Below, piece by piece: positions 16,214 through 23,840 of a DNA stretch of 25,635 nucleotides. Below the pieces are notes generated by a model. That model was not told the origin of the DNA and searched no databases. It saw only the letters and a program-made list of their open reading frames with translations. The first letter of the stretch is position 1. Each line of letters starts with the position of its first letter. The DNA is from SLFT01 sp964493075 (GTDB lineage: Bacteria > Hydrogenedentota > Hydrogenedentia > Hydrogenedentales > CAITNO01): positions 1-25,635 of the forward strand of contig CAZBNU010000041.1 in assembly GCA_964493075.1 (NCBI GenBank). Direction: 5' to 3'. The position numbers and the translations under genes were made by a program.

Positions 16214-16688
16214 TGTCCTTTTCCTCCGATTGTTGTGCGGCGCCACGCCCGCAATTCCCAAAAAGGGCCGACGCCATATTCTTGTAATCGGGCAACTGGC
16301 GCTCGCTGAATGCGCGCCAACCCGTATTGCTCCACAATTGAAGATGATCCTCCACCCCATGGAGTACGCCTTCGCGTTCAATATATGCATAGTCGCGAAG
16401 ATATTGGGGGATGAGAAGCCGTCCCTGCCGATCAAGTTTGGTCTTGGAAGCACCACCCAAAAAGAAGCGGCGGAAGTCCATAACCAGCGGGTCGAGAGAG
16501 GGACCAGGAAGTTCCTCCTTCAACAACTTGTCCCAACGCTCTTTGGGATACAGCAACAACGCATTGTCATAGCCACGCGTAACAAACCACGTATCGTGAT
16601 CCATCACTTCCATGATGCGACGAAATTGTACCGGAACAGCCAACCGTCCCTTGTCGTCTATTGCGCTATGTGTCTCGCCAAAGTACAT
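16200..16688 (-). CDS. mraZ: Transcriptional regulator MraZ
   Basis: MraZ is the conserved first gene of dcw operons and, in Escherichia coli, a repressor of its own promoter. This 162-residue protein has the two AbrB-like half-domains with their DDKGRLAVPVQFR and DRQGRLLIPQYLR motifs, which form the DNA-binding ring in the family. The start at 16688 gives MYFGETHSAIDDKGR, the normal family N-terminus; GGAAG lies six bases upstream. A GTG at 16712 would add eight residues and is less likely. The C-terminal tail of about 20 residues (CGRGAAQQSEEKDNAEN) is polar. A promoter and four phased repeats lie directly upstream, and the stop overlaps the STAS gene start. Confidence 0.93.
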   Translation of the reverse strand: MYFGETHSAIDDKGRLAVPVQFRRIMEVMDHDTWFVTRGYDNALLLYPKERWDKLLKEELPGPSLDPLVMDFRRFFLGGASKTKLDRQGRLLIPQYLRDYAYIEREGVLHGVEDHLQLWSNTGWRAFSERQLPDYKNMASALFGNCGRGAAQQSEEKDNAEN

Positions 16689-16697
16689 GAGTGTCTT

Positions 16698-16734
16698 CCA
16701 TTTTTGATCCACAAATCCACCACTGTTACTCCAC
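16698..16734 (-). promoter_or_regulatory. Candidate MraZ operator: four direct repeats with 11-base period
   Basis: Read on the minus strand, GTGG occurs at 16734-16731, 16723-16720 and 16712-16709, and ATGG at 16701-16698. The spacing is exactly 11 bases each time, so all four lie on one face of the helix. They extend from just after the -10 element into the 5' leader of mraZ. MraZ of Escherichia coli binds tandem TGGGN repeats in the same place, and MraZ of other bacteria binds similar short direct repeats. The TGG core is shared; the 11-base period is what I see here. Confidence 0.7.
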
Positions 16735-16735
16735 T

Positions 16736-16764
16736 ACTGTACCATATCAGCCGTCAAAAGTCAA
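16736..16764 (-). promoter_or_regulatory. Sigma70-like promoter of the dcw operon (PmraZ)
   Basis: On the minus strand, TTGACT (16764-16759, five of six matches to TTGACA) is followed after 17 bases by TACAGT (16741-16736, four of six matches to TATAAT). The predicted start near 16729 leaves a leader of about 40 bases before the mraZ ATG at 16688. It is the only good promoter I found for the tightly packed dcw genes. Confidence 0.7.
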
Positions 16765-16818
16765 CTGTTTTTTAGATAACTTGTTGATATTAAAAGTGGT
16801 AGGAAAATGCCGCACTAC

Positions 16819-16862
16819 ATATTGTGTATGAAATCGCTAAAAAGCAAAAAAATACACAATAT
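16819..16862. repeat. Perfect 11-base inverted repeat in the mraZ/sulfatase divergent intergenic region
   Basis: ATATTGTGTAT (16819-16829) and ATACACAATAT (16852-16862) are exact reverse complements separated by 22 A-rich bases. The arm centres are 33 bases apart, about three helical turns. The remaining part of the 472-base region between mraZ and the sulfatase (16689-17160) holds the mraZ promoter and operator, a putative sulfatase promoter, and one REP-like arm; I see no gene in it. Confidence 0.6.
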
Positions 16863-17020
16863 AGGGAGTCTTGGTGATTTTTGGACAAACTACAATTGTC
16901 AGGTAAAATTGGCTGTTCACAGGGAAGCGAAACGCAGCATCCAATGCATTTCACGCATTTTCATGCTGGTGCCCACAAGCCAAAGGTAAGGAGGAGGGAA
17001 CCCAAAGCCCTGCAGAAGTA

Positions 17021-17049
17021 TTGCTGTAAGTTTTCGTTTGCTGTATAGT
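17021..17049 (+). promoter_or_regulatory. Putative promoter for the sulfatase gene
   Basis: TTGCTG (17021-17026) and TATAGT (17044-17049, five of six matches to TATAAT) are separated by 17 bases. The -35 is weak (three of six). The transcript would start near 17056 and carry the REP-like arm (17092-17130) in its leader. Confidence 0.4.
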
Positions 17050-17091
17050 ATTTGCAGAAAATATGTTAACGATCTTCCACCAACAAACTAT

Positions 17092-17130
17092 TTGAATTGT
17101 AGGCTGGGTGAAGCTTGGCGAAACCCACCT
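17092..17130. repeat. Single REP-like repeat arm
   Basis: This 39-base element begins TTGAATTGTAGGCTGGGTGA and ends GAAACCCACCT. It matches the arms of the inverted pair at 2711-2809 except in the variable centre and one base of the GGGTGGG block. It can form its own imperfect hairpin. It lies in the leader between the putative promoter and the start of the sulfatase gene. Confidence 0.8.
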
Positions 17131-17160
17131 TTGCACTAAATCATACCTAGGAAAATTCCC

Positions 17161-18732
17161 ATGAAACTTACCCGACGCAATTTTATCAAGACAGGCGCCG
17201 CACTCACCTGCGCCACTGCAGGCTTCACGGAAACGCATCCGGCTGCGGCTGAAGAAACGAACAAAATAAATGTCCTGCTTATCCACGCGGATCAACATCG
17301 CATGGAATGCCTGGGCGCTTATGGCAATCCCGACATACGCACGCCCCATATAGATGCGCTGGCAGCGGACGGTGTGCGTTATGACAACAGCTTCTGTCCC
17401 TATCCGGTCTGCACCCCTTCGCGCTATTCGCTGCTCTGCGGCCAATATGTGCATCAGCACCGGGGCTGGAACAATCATTGCACCCTGGCGCCGGAGATTC
17501 CCACGTTCCCAAAGTTGCTGCGGGACGCCGGGTATGCCACGGAGGCCATCGGAAAAATGCACTTCACGCCCACCTACCTCGATGTGGGCTTTGGCAAGAT
17601 GACCCTTGCCGAACAGGATGGACCCGGACGATGGGATGATGATTATCACCGTGAACTGATGGCTGCGGGACTGGTGGATGTGAACGACCTCGAAGACCAG
17701 CGGCAGGAATACCGAAAACACGCGCGCCCCGAATATTGGGAAACCTTCGGCGCATTGCCTTCAAACCTGCCGGAAGAATGGCACACCACGTCGTGGGTTG
17801 GAAAGCATGCTGTTGCCGCCCTGGAAAACTGGGAAGAAGGCGGTAACCTGTTGATGGCGGGTTTCGTAAAACCGCACCACCCGTTTGAATCACCAGCGAA
17901 CCGCTTTAGCGATTATGACCCGGAGAAATTAAGCCTACTACCCGGTTGGACGAATACCTGCCTGGAGCGCGACCTGAAGCAAAGCCGAGGCTATTTCCCC
18001 CATAAAGACCTTTCAGAAAAAGTGTTGCGCCGGGTGATGGCGTCCTACTACGCAACCATAGAACATATTGATGATGAAGTTGGACGGATGATTACGACGC
18101 TAAAAGCCAAAGGTCTTTATGACAATACGATGATCGTTTACACCAGCGATCATGGAGAGTATATGGGATTCCATCACATGCTGCTCAAAGGCAACCTTCC
18201 TTATGATCCTCTGATGAAAGTCCCCCTGATTATCAAATACCCCAAAGATGCTGGCATTCCGGGTGGACAGGTTTCCGGCGCGCTGGTAAACAATGTTGAT
18301 CTAGCGCCAACCATACTCCAGCAGGCGGGTCTCGCACCGGCGGCGGCCATGCAAGGCATCAATCTCGCGAATACAAAAGACGGGCACGATACCGTGTTTT
18401 GCGAAGTATCGCGAGATATGATCGCCGTAGCACGCAACAGAACACGTAAACTTATATTTGCCTCCAGAACAGAGGAGACGTTCTTTTTTGACCTTGAAAA
18501 AGATCCACAGGAACTTCACGACTGTTCCGAAGACCCCGCTTACAAAGAGGAGCTGGCAGCCATGAAAGAAACCTTACTGACATGGCGCCCGGAAGAGATA
18601 AGACCCGATATTTATCTTGACGAAAATGCGCCCGTAATTGACCAACCCAACGTTCCTCCCCGAGACAACTCGCATCGCGAGGAGATTATCGCCTGGTACG
18701 ACGCCAAAATGAAGGAAGCACTCAGCATATAA
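17161..18732 (+). CDS. Tat-exported type I (formylglycine-dependent) sulfatase
   Basis: This 523-residue sulfatase hydrolyses a sulfate ester, probably on a sulfated glycan. The N-terminus carries a twin-arginine signal (RRNFIK at residues 5-10, hydrophobic stretch, cleavage near AAA-EE at about residue 30). The sulfatase signature CTPSR at residues 84-88 contains the Cys (C84) that becomes formylglycine. Other active-site elements are D44-Q45 in HADQHR (usually DD), GKMHF (131-135), KPHHPF (237-242), DHGE at 330-333, and K343. A maturase (FGE or anSME) is required and is not in the window. It is the first + strand gene beyond the divergent dcw promoter and is followed by a secreted beta-propeller gene. 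The substrate cannot be assigned from sequence. Confidence 0.93.
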   Translation: MKLTRRNFIKTGAALTCATAGFTETHPAAAEETNKINVLLIHADQHRMECLGAYGNPDIRTPHIDALAADGVRYDNSFCPYPVCTPSRYSLLCGQYVHQHRGWNNHCTLAPEIPTFPKLLRDAGYATEAIGKMHFTPTYLDVGFGKMTLAEQDGPGRWDDDYHRELMAAGLVDVNDLEDQRQEYRKHARPEYWETFGALPSNLPEEWHTTSWVGKHAVAALENWEEGGNLLMAGFVKPHHPFESPANRFSDYDPEKLSLLPGWTNTCLERDLKQSRGYFPHKDLSEKVLRRVMASYYATIEHIDDEVGRMITTLKAKGLYDNTMIVYTSDHGEYMGFHHMLLKGNLPYDPLMKVPLIIKYPKDAGIPGGQVSGALVNNVDLAPTILQQAGLAPAAAMQGINLANTKDGHDTVFCEVSRDMIAVARNRTRKLIFASRTEETFFFDLEKDPQELHDCSEDPAYKEELAAMKETLLTWRPEEIRPDIYLDENAPVIDQPNVPPRDNSHREEIIAWYDAKMKEALSI

Positions 18733-18860
18733 ACCAAGGATAAGCAAAAAAATGGAGACTGCCCATGGCGCATAACAGCGCTGCAAATTGCATATCCGAC
18801 CCAATGCACCGGGCCTGTATCCACCTCCTCTTTCGTTTTTGACAGACAGGAAAAAAGGTT

Positions 18861-20099
18861 ATGGGAATCAACAAAATATTCGCAGTGATGATGCTTATGG
18901 TTACGGTCACATTTTCAGCGTCTACTGAGCCGGTTGTAAAACAGATTACCGTTGGACCGTTACATCATTTCTTCGGTTATATCGGCCACGTGGGCAACAC
19001 GCCCTGGAACGCCAGCGGCAGGTACATGGTATTGTTGCGCACTACCTTCCAGGATCGGATGCCGGAACCGGTAGACAAGGCGGATATTGTCTTGCTGGAT
19101 ACGCAGAATAATTATGCCATGGAAAAAATTGAGGTGAGCGGCGCTTGGAACCCGCAACAAGGCGCCATGCTGTACTGGAACCCGGAGAAACCTGAAACGC
19201 AGTTTTTCTTTAACGACCGCGACCCGGAAACGCAGCATGTGTTCTGTGTGCTTTATGACCTTGAAACACGAAGCCGTGTCCGGGAATATCGCTTCGAAGA
19301 TACGCCCATTGGCAACAGCGGCGTGGCGCAACAGGGCGGCTATTTTTTGGGCTTGAATTATGGACGCTTGGACAAACTGCGCAAGGTGACAGGTTATGGT
19401 GGTGCTTACGACTGGACCGATGGTGTACTGGCGCCGGAAAACGACGGGGTGTTCAAGGTAAATATCAATACCGGTGAAAAAACGCTGCTGGTGTCCTTCG
19501 CCACGATGGCAGACCTCCTTCGCGATGACCTGCCTCACATTGATACGGCAGGTCTATTCATCAACCACACACTCTGGTCGCGCAGTGATGAACGCATCCT
19601 GATCTATGTGCGCGGCAACTGGAAACCCAGACCAAAAGGCACTATCCGTGTCAATGAATTTCTTTCATTACATGCCGACGGTTCGCACCTGGTCCGGCAT
19701 GAAACCTTCCCGGGCGGCCATCCTGAATGGGGCCCGAATAACACTCTCATCGGCGCTTTGGACCGAAGGCAGATTGTTTATGATGTGGATTCGAAAAAGG
19801 TTGTGCGTACCTTGGGCGACCGTGACATATTCCCCAATCCCGAAGGAGATATTGCATTGTCTCCAGACGGGAACTGGCTGGTAAACGGCTATGGCCAAAA
19901 GCGTGACACGACTTACGTGCTATACAACATGGAGGACGGTTCCCATTTTACTACACCTACAGTGAGTCGCGGCCTTTATCAGAGCGGTGATGTCCGCCTT
20001 GACCCAGCACCATGTTGGCGGCGCGATTCGAAAGCCATTGCTGTTCCTGCACTGGCTGAAGACAACACTCGCCAGACTTTTATTATTGAGTTCGAGTAA
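18861..20099 (+). CDS. Secreted beta-propeller protein (TolB/WD40-like), function unknown
   Basis: This 412-residue protein has a signal peptide (IFAVMMLMVTVTFSAST) and then repeated propeller-like blades: ADIVLLDTQNNYAMEKI, VFCVLYDLETRSRVREY, GVFKVNINTGEKTLLVSF, NTLIGALDRRQIVYDVDSKK, IALSPDGNWLVNGYGQ, and TYVLYNMEDGSH. The opening PLHHFFGYIGHVGNTPWNAS and the WNPQQGAMLYWN segment are, from memory, features of a beta-propeller family common in polysaccharide-degrading bacteria and distantly like oligogalacturonate lyase propellers. I cannot point to catalytic residues. The start ATG has AAGG two bases upstream and AGGA further up. It follows the sulfatase by 128 bases. It may bind or cleave the same sulfated glycan, which is inference. 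Confidence 0.7.
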   Translation: MGINKIFAVMMLMVTVTFSASTEPVVKQITVGPLHHFFGYIGHVGNTPWNASGRYMVLLRTTFQDRMPEPVDKADIVLLDTQNNYAMEKIEVSGAWNPQQGAMLYWNPEKPETQFFFNDRDPETQHVFCVLYDLETRSRVREYRFEDTPIGNSGVAQQGGYFLGLNYGRLDKLRKVTGYGGAYDWTDGVLAPENDGVFKVNINTGEKTLLVSFATMADLLRDDLPHIDTAGLFINHTLWSRSDERILIYVRGNWKPRPKGTIRVNEFLSLHADGSHLVRHETFPGGHPEWGPNNTLIGALDRRQIVYDVDSKKVVRTLGDRDIFPNPEGDIALSPDGNWLVNGYGQKRDTTYVLYNMEDGSHFTTPTVSRGLYQSGDVRLDPAPCWRRDSKAIAVPALAEDNTRQTFIIEFE

Positions 20100-20141
20100 T
20101 TGCATTGAGGAAACAGCCATTCATAATTTTTGCAACATAAC

Positions 20142-20204
20142 CACAACAGGTTGTGTCCACGATCCATTTACAGGCATAATGTTGTGCATTATTGGATGAT
20201 AATG
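20142..20204 (+). promoter_or_regulatory. Cluster of short inverted repeats upstream of the carboxypeptidase gene
   Basis: CACAA (20142-20146) and TTGTG (20151-20155) form a five-base stem with a CAGG loop. Further on, ATAATG (20176-20181), CATTAT (20187-20192) and ATAATG (20199-20204) allow two mutually exclusive six-base hairpins sharing the middle element. They lie 40-100 bases before the ATG at 20245. They could be an operator or RNA leader structure; neither is shown. Confidence 0.35.
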
Positions 20205-20244
20205 GATAGGAAAGGCATTTGCTTAATCGTGTAGTGGAGAATTT

Positions 20245-21390
20245 ATGACCGTGTTTCACCGCTTATTTTGGGGCATACTGTTTTCTTTGAGTGTCTTCGG
20301 CGCATACCATGCTGATGTACAAGCAGAAGCCGAGACACCTGTCAGTTTCATTTGTGTTGAACCTGTATCCGGTATAGTGCTGATGGAAGAACATGCCGAC
20401 CTACAGCGTCCGCCAGCCAGCATGTTGAAAATGATGCTTTTTCTGCTGGTCGAGGAAGGTATACAGGCAGGCAACTGGAATTACGACCGGCAAATCCAGG
20501 TCTCTGCGCGCGCTCAGGGCATGGGAGGCACACAGGTCTACCTTGCTCAAGGCGAATCATGGCCGCTGAAAACATTGGTGGAATCTATGGCGGTAGCCTC
20601 GGCGAACGACGCCTCCGTGGCAGTAGCGGAAGGGTTGTGGGGTAGCGTGGAGGAATGCCTGAAAGTCATGAACAAGCGCGCTGCCGAACTGGGCATGACC
20701 AAGACCACCTTTTACAGTGTAAATGGTCTTCCCCCTGATGACGGCAAAACCTTTGACCAGACTTCCGCAAGGGACATGGCCACCTTGGGCTGTGAACTGT
20801 TGAAACACCCCAATATACTTAAATTTACCAGTATGAAAGAATTTGCATTGCGGCCTGAAAACACCGCCAAAACAAATACAAACAAACTGTTGGAGACCAT
20901 GCCTGGGTGCGACGGATTAAAGACGGGTTATATCCGTGCCGCCGGATTCTGCTTGACCGCTACCGCCAAGCGCGACGATATACGGCTGCTTGCCGTCGTC
21001 ATGGGCAGCGATCGCACAGGCCGCTTCACCCATACACAAAAGATACTGGAAGATGGATTCAAACTGGTGCAGCGGGTTGCGCCAGTGAAGGCGGGCACCC
21101 GCATCGGAAAACCGGTTGCCGTGGTAAAGGGACTTGCACCAGAGGTCTCCCTGAAAGCGGATAACGACATTAACATGGTGGTTCGGAAATCCGATCTGGA
21201 TAAACTCGTACTTGAAGTCACTGCCCCAACCGCACTTGAGGCGCCAGTTGCTGCAGAGAAAGAAGTGGGCCATGTTCGCGTGATGCTGGATGATAAAGTG
21301 TTTGGCAAAGTGGCGCTGGTGACGGCCCAGGCCGTGGAGCGCAAACTGCTCAGGCATCGGTTCCGGGAAATGATCGGGCTTGACCCGTGA
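20245..21390 (+). CDS. dac: D-alanyl-D-alanine carboxypeptidase (PBP5/DacF type, peptidase S11)
   Basis: This 381-residue class C PBP trims the terminal D-Ala from peptidoglycan stem peptides in the periplasm. A signal peptide covers about residues 1-27. The active-site motifs are SMLK (S59, K62, in the usual PAS-x-x-K context), SAN (120-122) and KTG (227-229, in GLKTGYIRAAGFC). The C-terminal region from about residue 290 fits the PBP5 beta-rich C-terminal domain; a final RFREMIGL stretch could be the amphipathic membrane-anchoring helix. The ATG has GGAG five bases upstream. The stop overlaps the next gene's GTG by four bases (GTGA), coupling its translation to a GH31 glycosidase. Confidence 0.92.
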   Translation: MTVFHRLFWGILFSLSVFGAYHADVQAEAETPVSFICVEPVSGIVLMEEHADLQRPPASMLKMMLFLLVEEGIQAGNWNYDRQIQVSARAQGMGGTQVYLAQGESWPLKTLVESMAVASANDASVAVAEGLWGSVEECLKVMNKRAAELGMTKTTFYSVNGLPPDDGKTFDQTSARDMATLGCELLKHPNILKFTSMKEFALRPENTAKTNTNKLLETMPGCDGLKTGYIRAAGFCLTATAKRDDIRLLAVVMGSDRTGRFTHTQKILEDGFKLVQRVAPVKAGTRIGKPVAVVKGLAPEVSLKADNDINMVVRKSDLDKLVLEVTAPTALEAPVAAEKEVGHVRVMLDDKVFGKVALVTAQAVERKLLRHRFREMIGLDP

Positions 21391-23690
21391 AACGCCTCGC
21401 ATGGCGCATTGTCCTGGCGACTACAGCGCTTGTGCTTGTATGCTGCACTATTGCCGCTTTTAACGCGGGGATACGCCACTGGCAGGGACGACAGGTTCGG
21501 GGACAACTTTCCTTCGATGCAAACCTCCAGAATCCGCTGACACTACAGGCAGGTTCGTTTCAGATTGTCTGGAGTCCTGACCAAGGGGGAACAATTTCGG
21601 TTCTTCATGCAGATCATCCCGGGGGCGCTGTGTGGGAGACCATTACGGATTGCGCTTTTGCTGGCGCGGCGTTTGGCGATGAAACCATAACGGAACATCG
21701 GGGCATGTTTTCGTTTCGGGACAGAATCTGCAAACGCTATCCCCATCAACACATCACGCAGGTCAGACAGGAAGGTGCGGGGGTGGCGATAACCGGCTTT
21801 CTGGAAACAACACCCAGCAGCCGTGATGTGGCCTATACCTTCACGCTACAGGAACAAGCATCCGGCCGTCTTGGGTTCACTCTTGAGGTGGATGAAACAA
21901 CAGCAAACCGCACCTATTTAACCTACAGATCCACGCATGATGAAGACTTCTTTGGATTCGGCGCGCAGTTTACCCACTTCAATCTCAAGGGCAGGCGTGT
22001 CCCCATTTTCGTCATGGAACAGGGAATCGGACGCGGACGGCAGCCGCTCACATTTCTGGTGGACCTCGTGGCGAAGGCTGGCGGCGCGTGGCACACCTCC
22101 TACATTTCCGTTCCCCACTACATCACCAGTGCCATGTGTTCACTGTTTCTTGAAACCCATGCCTATGCGGTGTTCGATATGCGCAAGCCCGACAGCGTAC
22201 AGGTATCCCTCTTTTCTTCCACCATGAAAGGGAGCATCCTCGCCGGGGATTCTCCGGCAACACTGATTTCACGATATACCAAGGCCACCGGCCGGATGCG
22301 CCCACTGCCCGACTGGATTCTGGAAGGCGCGGTCATCGGTGTGCAGGGTGGCACTGAAAAGGTGCGGCACGTATGGGAATCACTGCAGCAACACCAGACA
22401 CCTGTTGCGGCATTCTGGCTGCAGGACTGGGTGGGGCAACGACGCACCGTGGTGGGGAAACAGTTATGGTGGAACTGGGAACTGGACCGCGACCATTACC
22501 CGCACTGGGAAGACTTGGTTGCAGACTGGAAGGCTGCCGACATCCGTGTGATGACCTATATCAACCCCTTTCTGATAGACCCTTCCGCGAAAGGGCAGTA
22601 TGAACGGAATCTTTTTCAGGAAGCGGCAGACAAGGGATTCCTTGTGAAGAATACGGAGGGCAACCCATACCTCGTGAAGAACACTGATTTCAGCGCCGCA
22701 ATGGTAGACCTTGCACAACCGGCGGCACGCGACTGGATGAAGGCTGTTATTGCCGACCAGGTTATCGGTGTTGGCGCATCCGGCTGGATGGCGGACTTTG
22801 GCGAGGCGTTGCCCTACGATGCCGTGTTGAATGGCAACATCCCCGGCAACGCCTATCATAACCAGTATCCCGAAGCATGGGCACAGCTTAACCGGGAGGT
22901 TATCGAAGAAACCGGAACCGGCGATGACTTTGTCTTTTTTATGCGATCCGGCTACAGAGAAAGCCCCCGTTACAGCACGCTGTTCTGGTTGGGCGACCAG
23001 ATGGTAACGTGGGATCGCCATGACGGCATGAAGTCTGCCGTGACCGGACTGCTGAGCAGCGGCCTGTCCGGATTTGTCTTTAATCACAGCGACATTGGTG
23101 GGTATACAGCGATAAACCTGCCCGTGTTTCCCTATGTGCGGGACAAAGAACTGTTGTTGCGGTGGATGGAGTTGAACGCCTTTTCCGTGATATTCCGCAC
23201 CCACGAAGGCATTGCGCCGGAGGCCAACCACCAGTTTTATTCCGATGAGGAAAGCCTGGCGCACTTCAGCCGCTGCGCACGCATCTATGCAGCCTGGGCG
23301 CCCTATCGCAAACAACTGGTGGAGGAATCTGTCGACACAGGTCTGCCTGTGATGCGCCACCCGTTTTTGCATTACCCCCGTGACAAGAAAATACGTGCCA
23401 TGAATTACGAACAATTTCTGGTGGGGGATGCCTTTATGGTTGTTCCCGTTCTTGACGAAGACAGCAACAGCGTTCATTGCTATCTTCCCGAGGGTCAGTG
23501 GGTTCACCTATGGTCCAAAAAAGAGTATCATGTTGGGCGGGAAGGCCTTGAAATGCGAGTGGATGCGCCACTCGGTAAACCTGCGGTATTTTGTAAACCT
23601 GAAACAGCGGCAACGGCCTCGTTCCTGGAAAACCTCAGGAAGCTTGGCGTGTTTGAAAACAACACAGGACTTGCACCCACACAAAAATGA
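21387..23690 (+). CDS. GH31 glycosidase of the YihQ (sulfoquinovosidase) type, with altered sulfonate-binding residue
   Basis: This 767-residue retaining alpha-glycosidase begins at a GTG overlapping the carboxypeptidase stop. An N-terminal hydrophobic segment (residues 7-25) suggests export or a membrane anchor, unlike cytoplasmic YihQ. The GH31 catalytic residues are the nucleophile D470 (GWMADFGE) and the acid/base D537 (WLGDQ); their 67-residue spacing equals that of YihQ (D405, D472). Compared from memory with Escherichia coli YihQ, the substrate set Q262, Q288, R301, W304, Y508 corresponds to Q320, Q346, Q359, W362, Y573. Only R301, which holds the sulfonate, is changed (to Gln, codon 22461-22463). 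So the fold and clade are YihQ-like, but activity on sulfoquinovosides is uncertain. The substrate may be a different alpha-glycoside. Confidence 0.88.
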   Translation: MKRLAWRIVLATTALVLVCCTIAAFNAGIRHWQGRQVRGQLSFDANLQNPLTLQAGSFQIVWSPDQGGTISVLHADHPGGAVWETITDCAFAGAAFGDETITEHRGMFSFRDRICKRYPHQHITQVRQEGAGVAITGFLETTPSSRDVAYTFTLQEQASGRLGFTLEVDETTANRTYLTYRSTHDEDFFGFGAQFTHFNLKGRRVPIFVMEQGIGRGRQPLTFLVDLVAKAGGAWHTSYISVPHYITSAMCSLFLETHAYAVFDMRKPDSVQVSLFSSTMKGSILAGDSPATLISRYTKATGRMRPLPDWILEGAVIGVQGGTEKVRHVWESLQQHQTPVAAFWLQDWVGQRRTVVGKQLWWNWELDRDHYPHWEDLVADWKAADIRVMTYINPFLIDPSAKGQYERNLFQEAADKGFLVKNTEGNPYLVKNTDFSAAMVDLAQPAARDWMKAVIADQVIGVGASGWMADFGEALPYDAVLNGNIPGNAYHNQYPEAWAQLNREVIEETGTGDDFVFFMRSGYRESPRYSTLFWLGDQMVTWDRHDGMKSAVTGLLSSGLSGFVFNHSDIGGYTAINLPVFPYVRDKELLLRWMELNAFSVIFRTHEGIAPEANHQFYSDEESLAHFSRCARIYAAWAPYRKQLVEESVDTGLPVMRHPFLHYPRDKKIRAMNYEQFLVGDAFMVVPVLDEDSNSVHCYLPEGQWVHLWSKKEYHVGREGLEMRVDAPLGKPAVFCKPETAATASFLENLRKLGVFENNTGLAPTQK

Positions 23691-23692
23691 CT

Positions 23693-23721
23693 GTCACATA
23701 TTCTGGAACATCTGGTATAAT
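23693..23721 (+). promoter_or_regulatory. Extended -10 promoter for the first lipoprotein gene
   Basis: A perfect TATAAT (23716-23721) is preceded by TGG, forming an extended -10 element, and by GTCACA (23693-23698, four of six matches) with a 17-base spacer. It sits just after the GH31 stop. A five-base hairpin (ACTGG at 23729-23733, CCAGT at 23741-23745) lies in the predicted leader of roughly 110 bases. Confidence 0.6.
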
Positions 23722-23840
23722 AGGAAGAACTGGTGTGTTGCCAGTAATTTTGTATGGAATCTGTTGCGCTTGATGAGCGTTATATGAGAACTTGTTGTTT
23801 GCACGTTTGTTCAAGCATATTAACCAAAATGGAGGAACGG

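Noticed and set aside
16214..16456. 81-residue N-terminal extension of the STAS protein
   Set aside because: It overlaps mraZ in another frame, has no domain, and the ATG at 16213 has a good Shine-Dalgarno.
16985..17000. Strong Shine-Dalgarno-like run (AAGGAGGAGG)
   Set aside because: No start codon with an open frame follows at a suitable distance; the first candidate TTG is followed by a stop within two codons.
16951..17721. 256-residue minus-strand frame across the sulfatase start and its upstream region
   Set aside because: It overlaps the CTPSR-bearing sulfatase, crosses the REP-like arm and the putative promoter, and has no family features.
18765..18842. 25-codon ORF (MAHNSAANCISD...) with GGAG seven bases upstream, between sulfatase and propeller genes
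   Set aside because: Too short, no signal peptide or toxin-like hydrophobicity, and no conservation can be judged from one sequence. Left as a possible leader peptide only.
22464..23507. 347-residue open frame on the minus strand opposite the GH31 gene
   Set aside because: The plus strand encodes catalytic GH31 motifs throughout; the antisense product shows no coherent domain.
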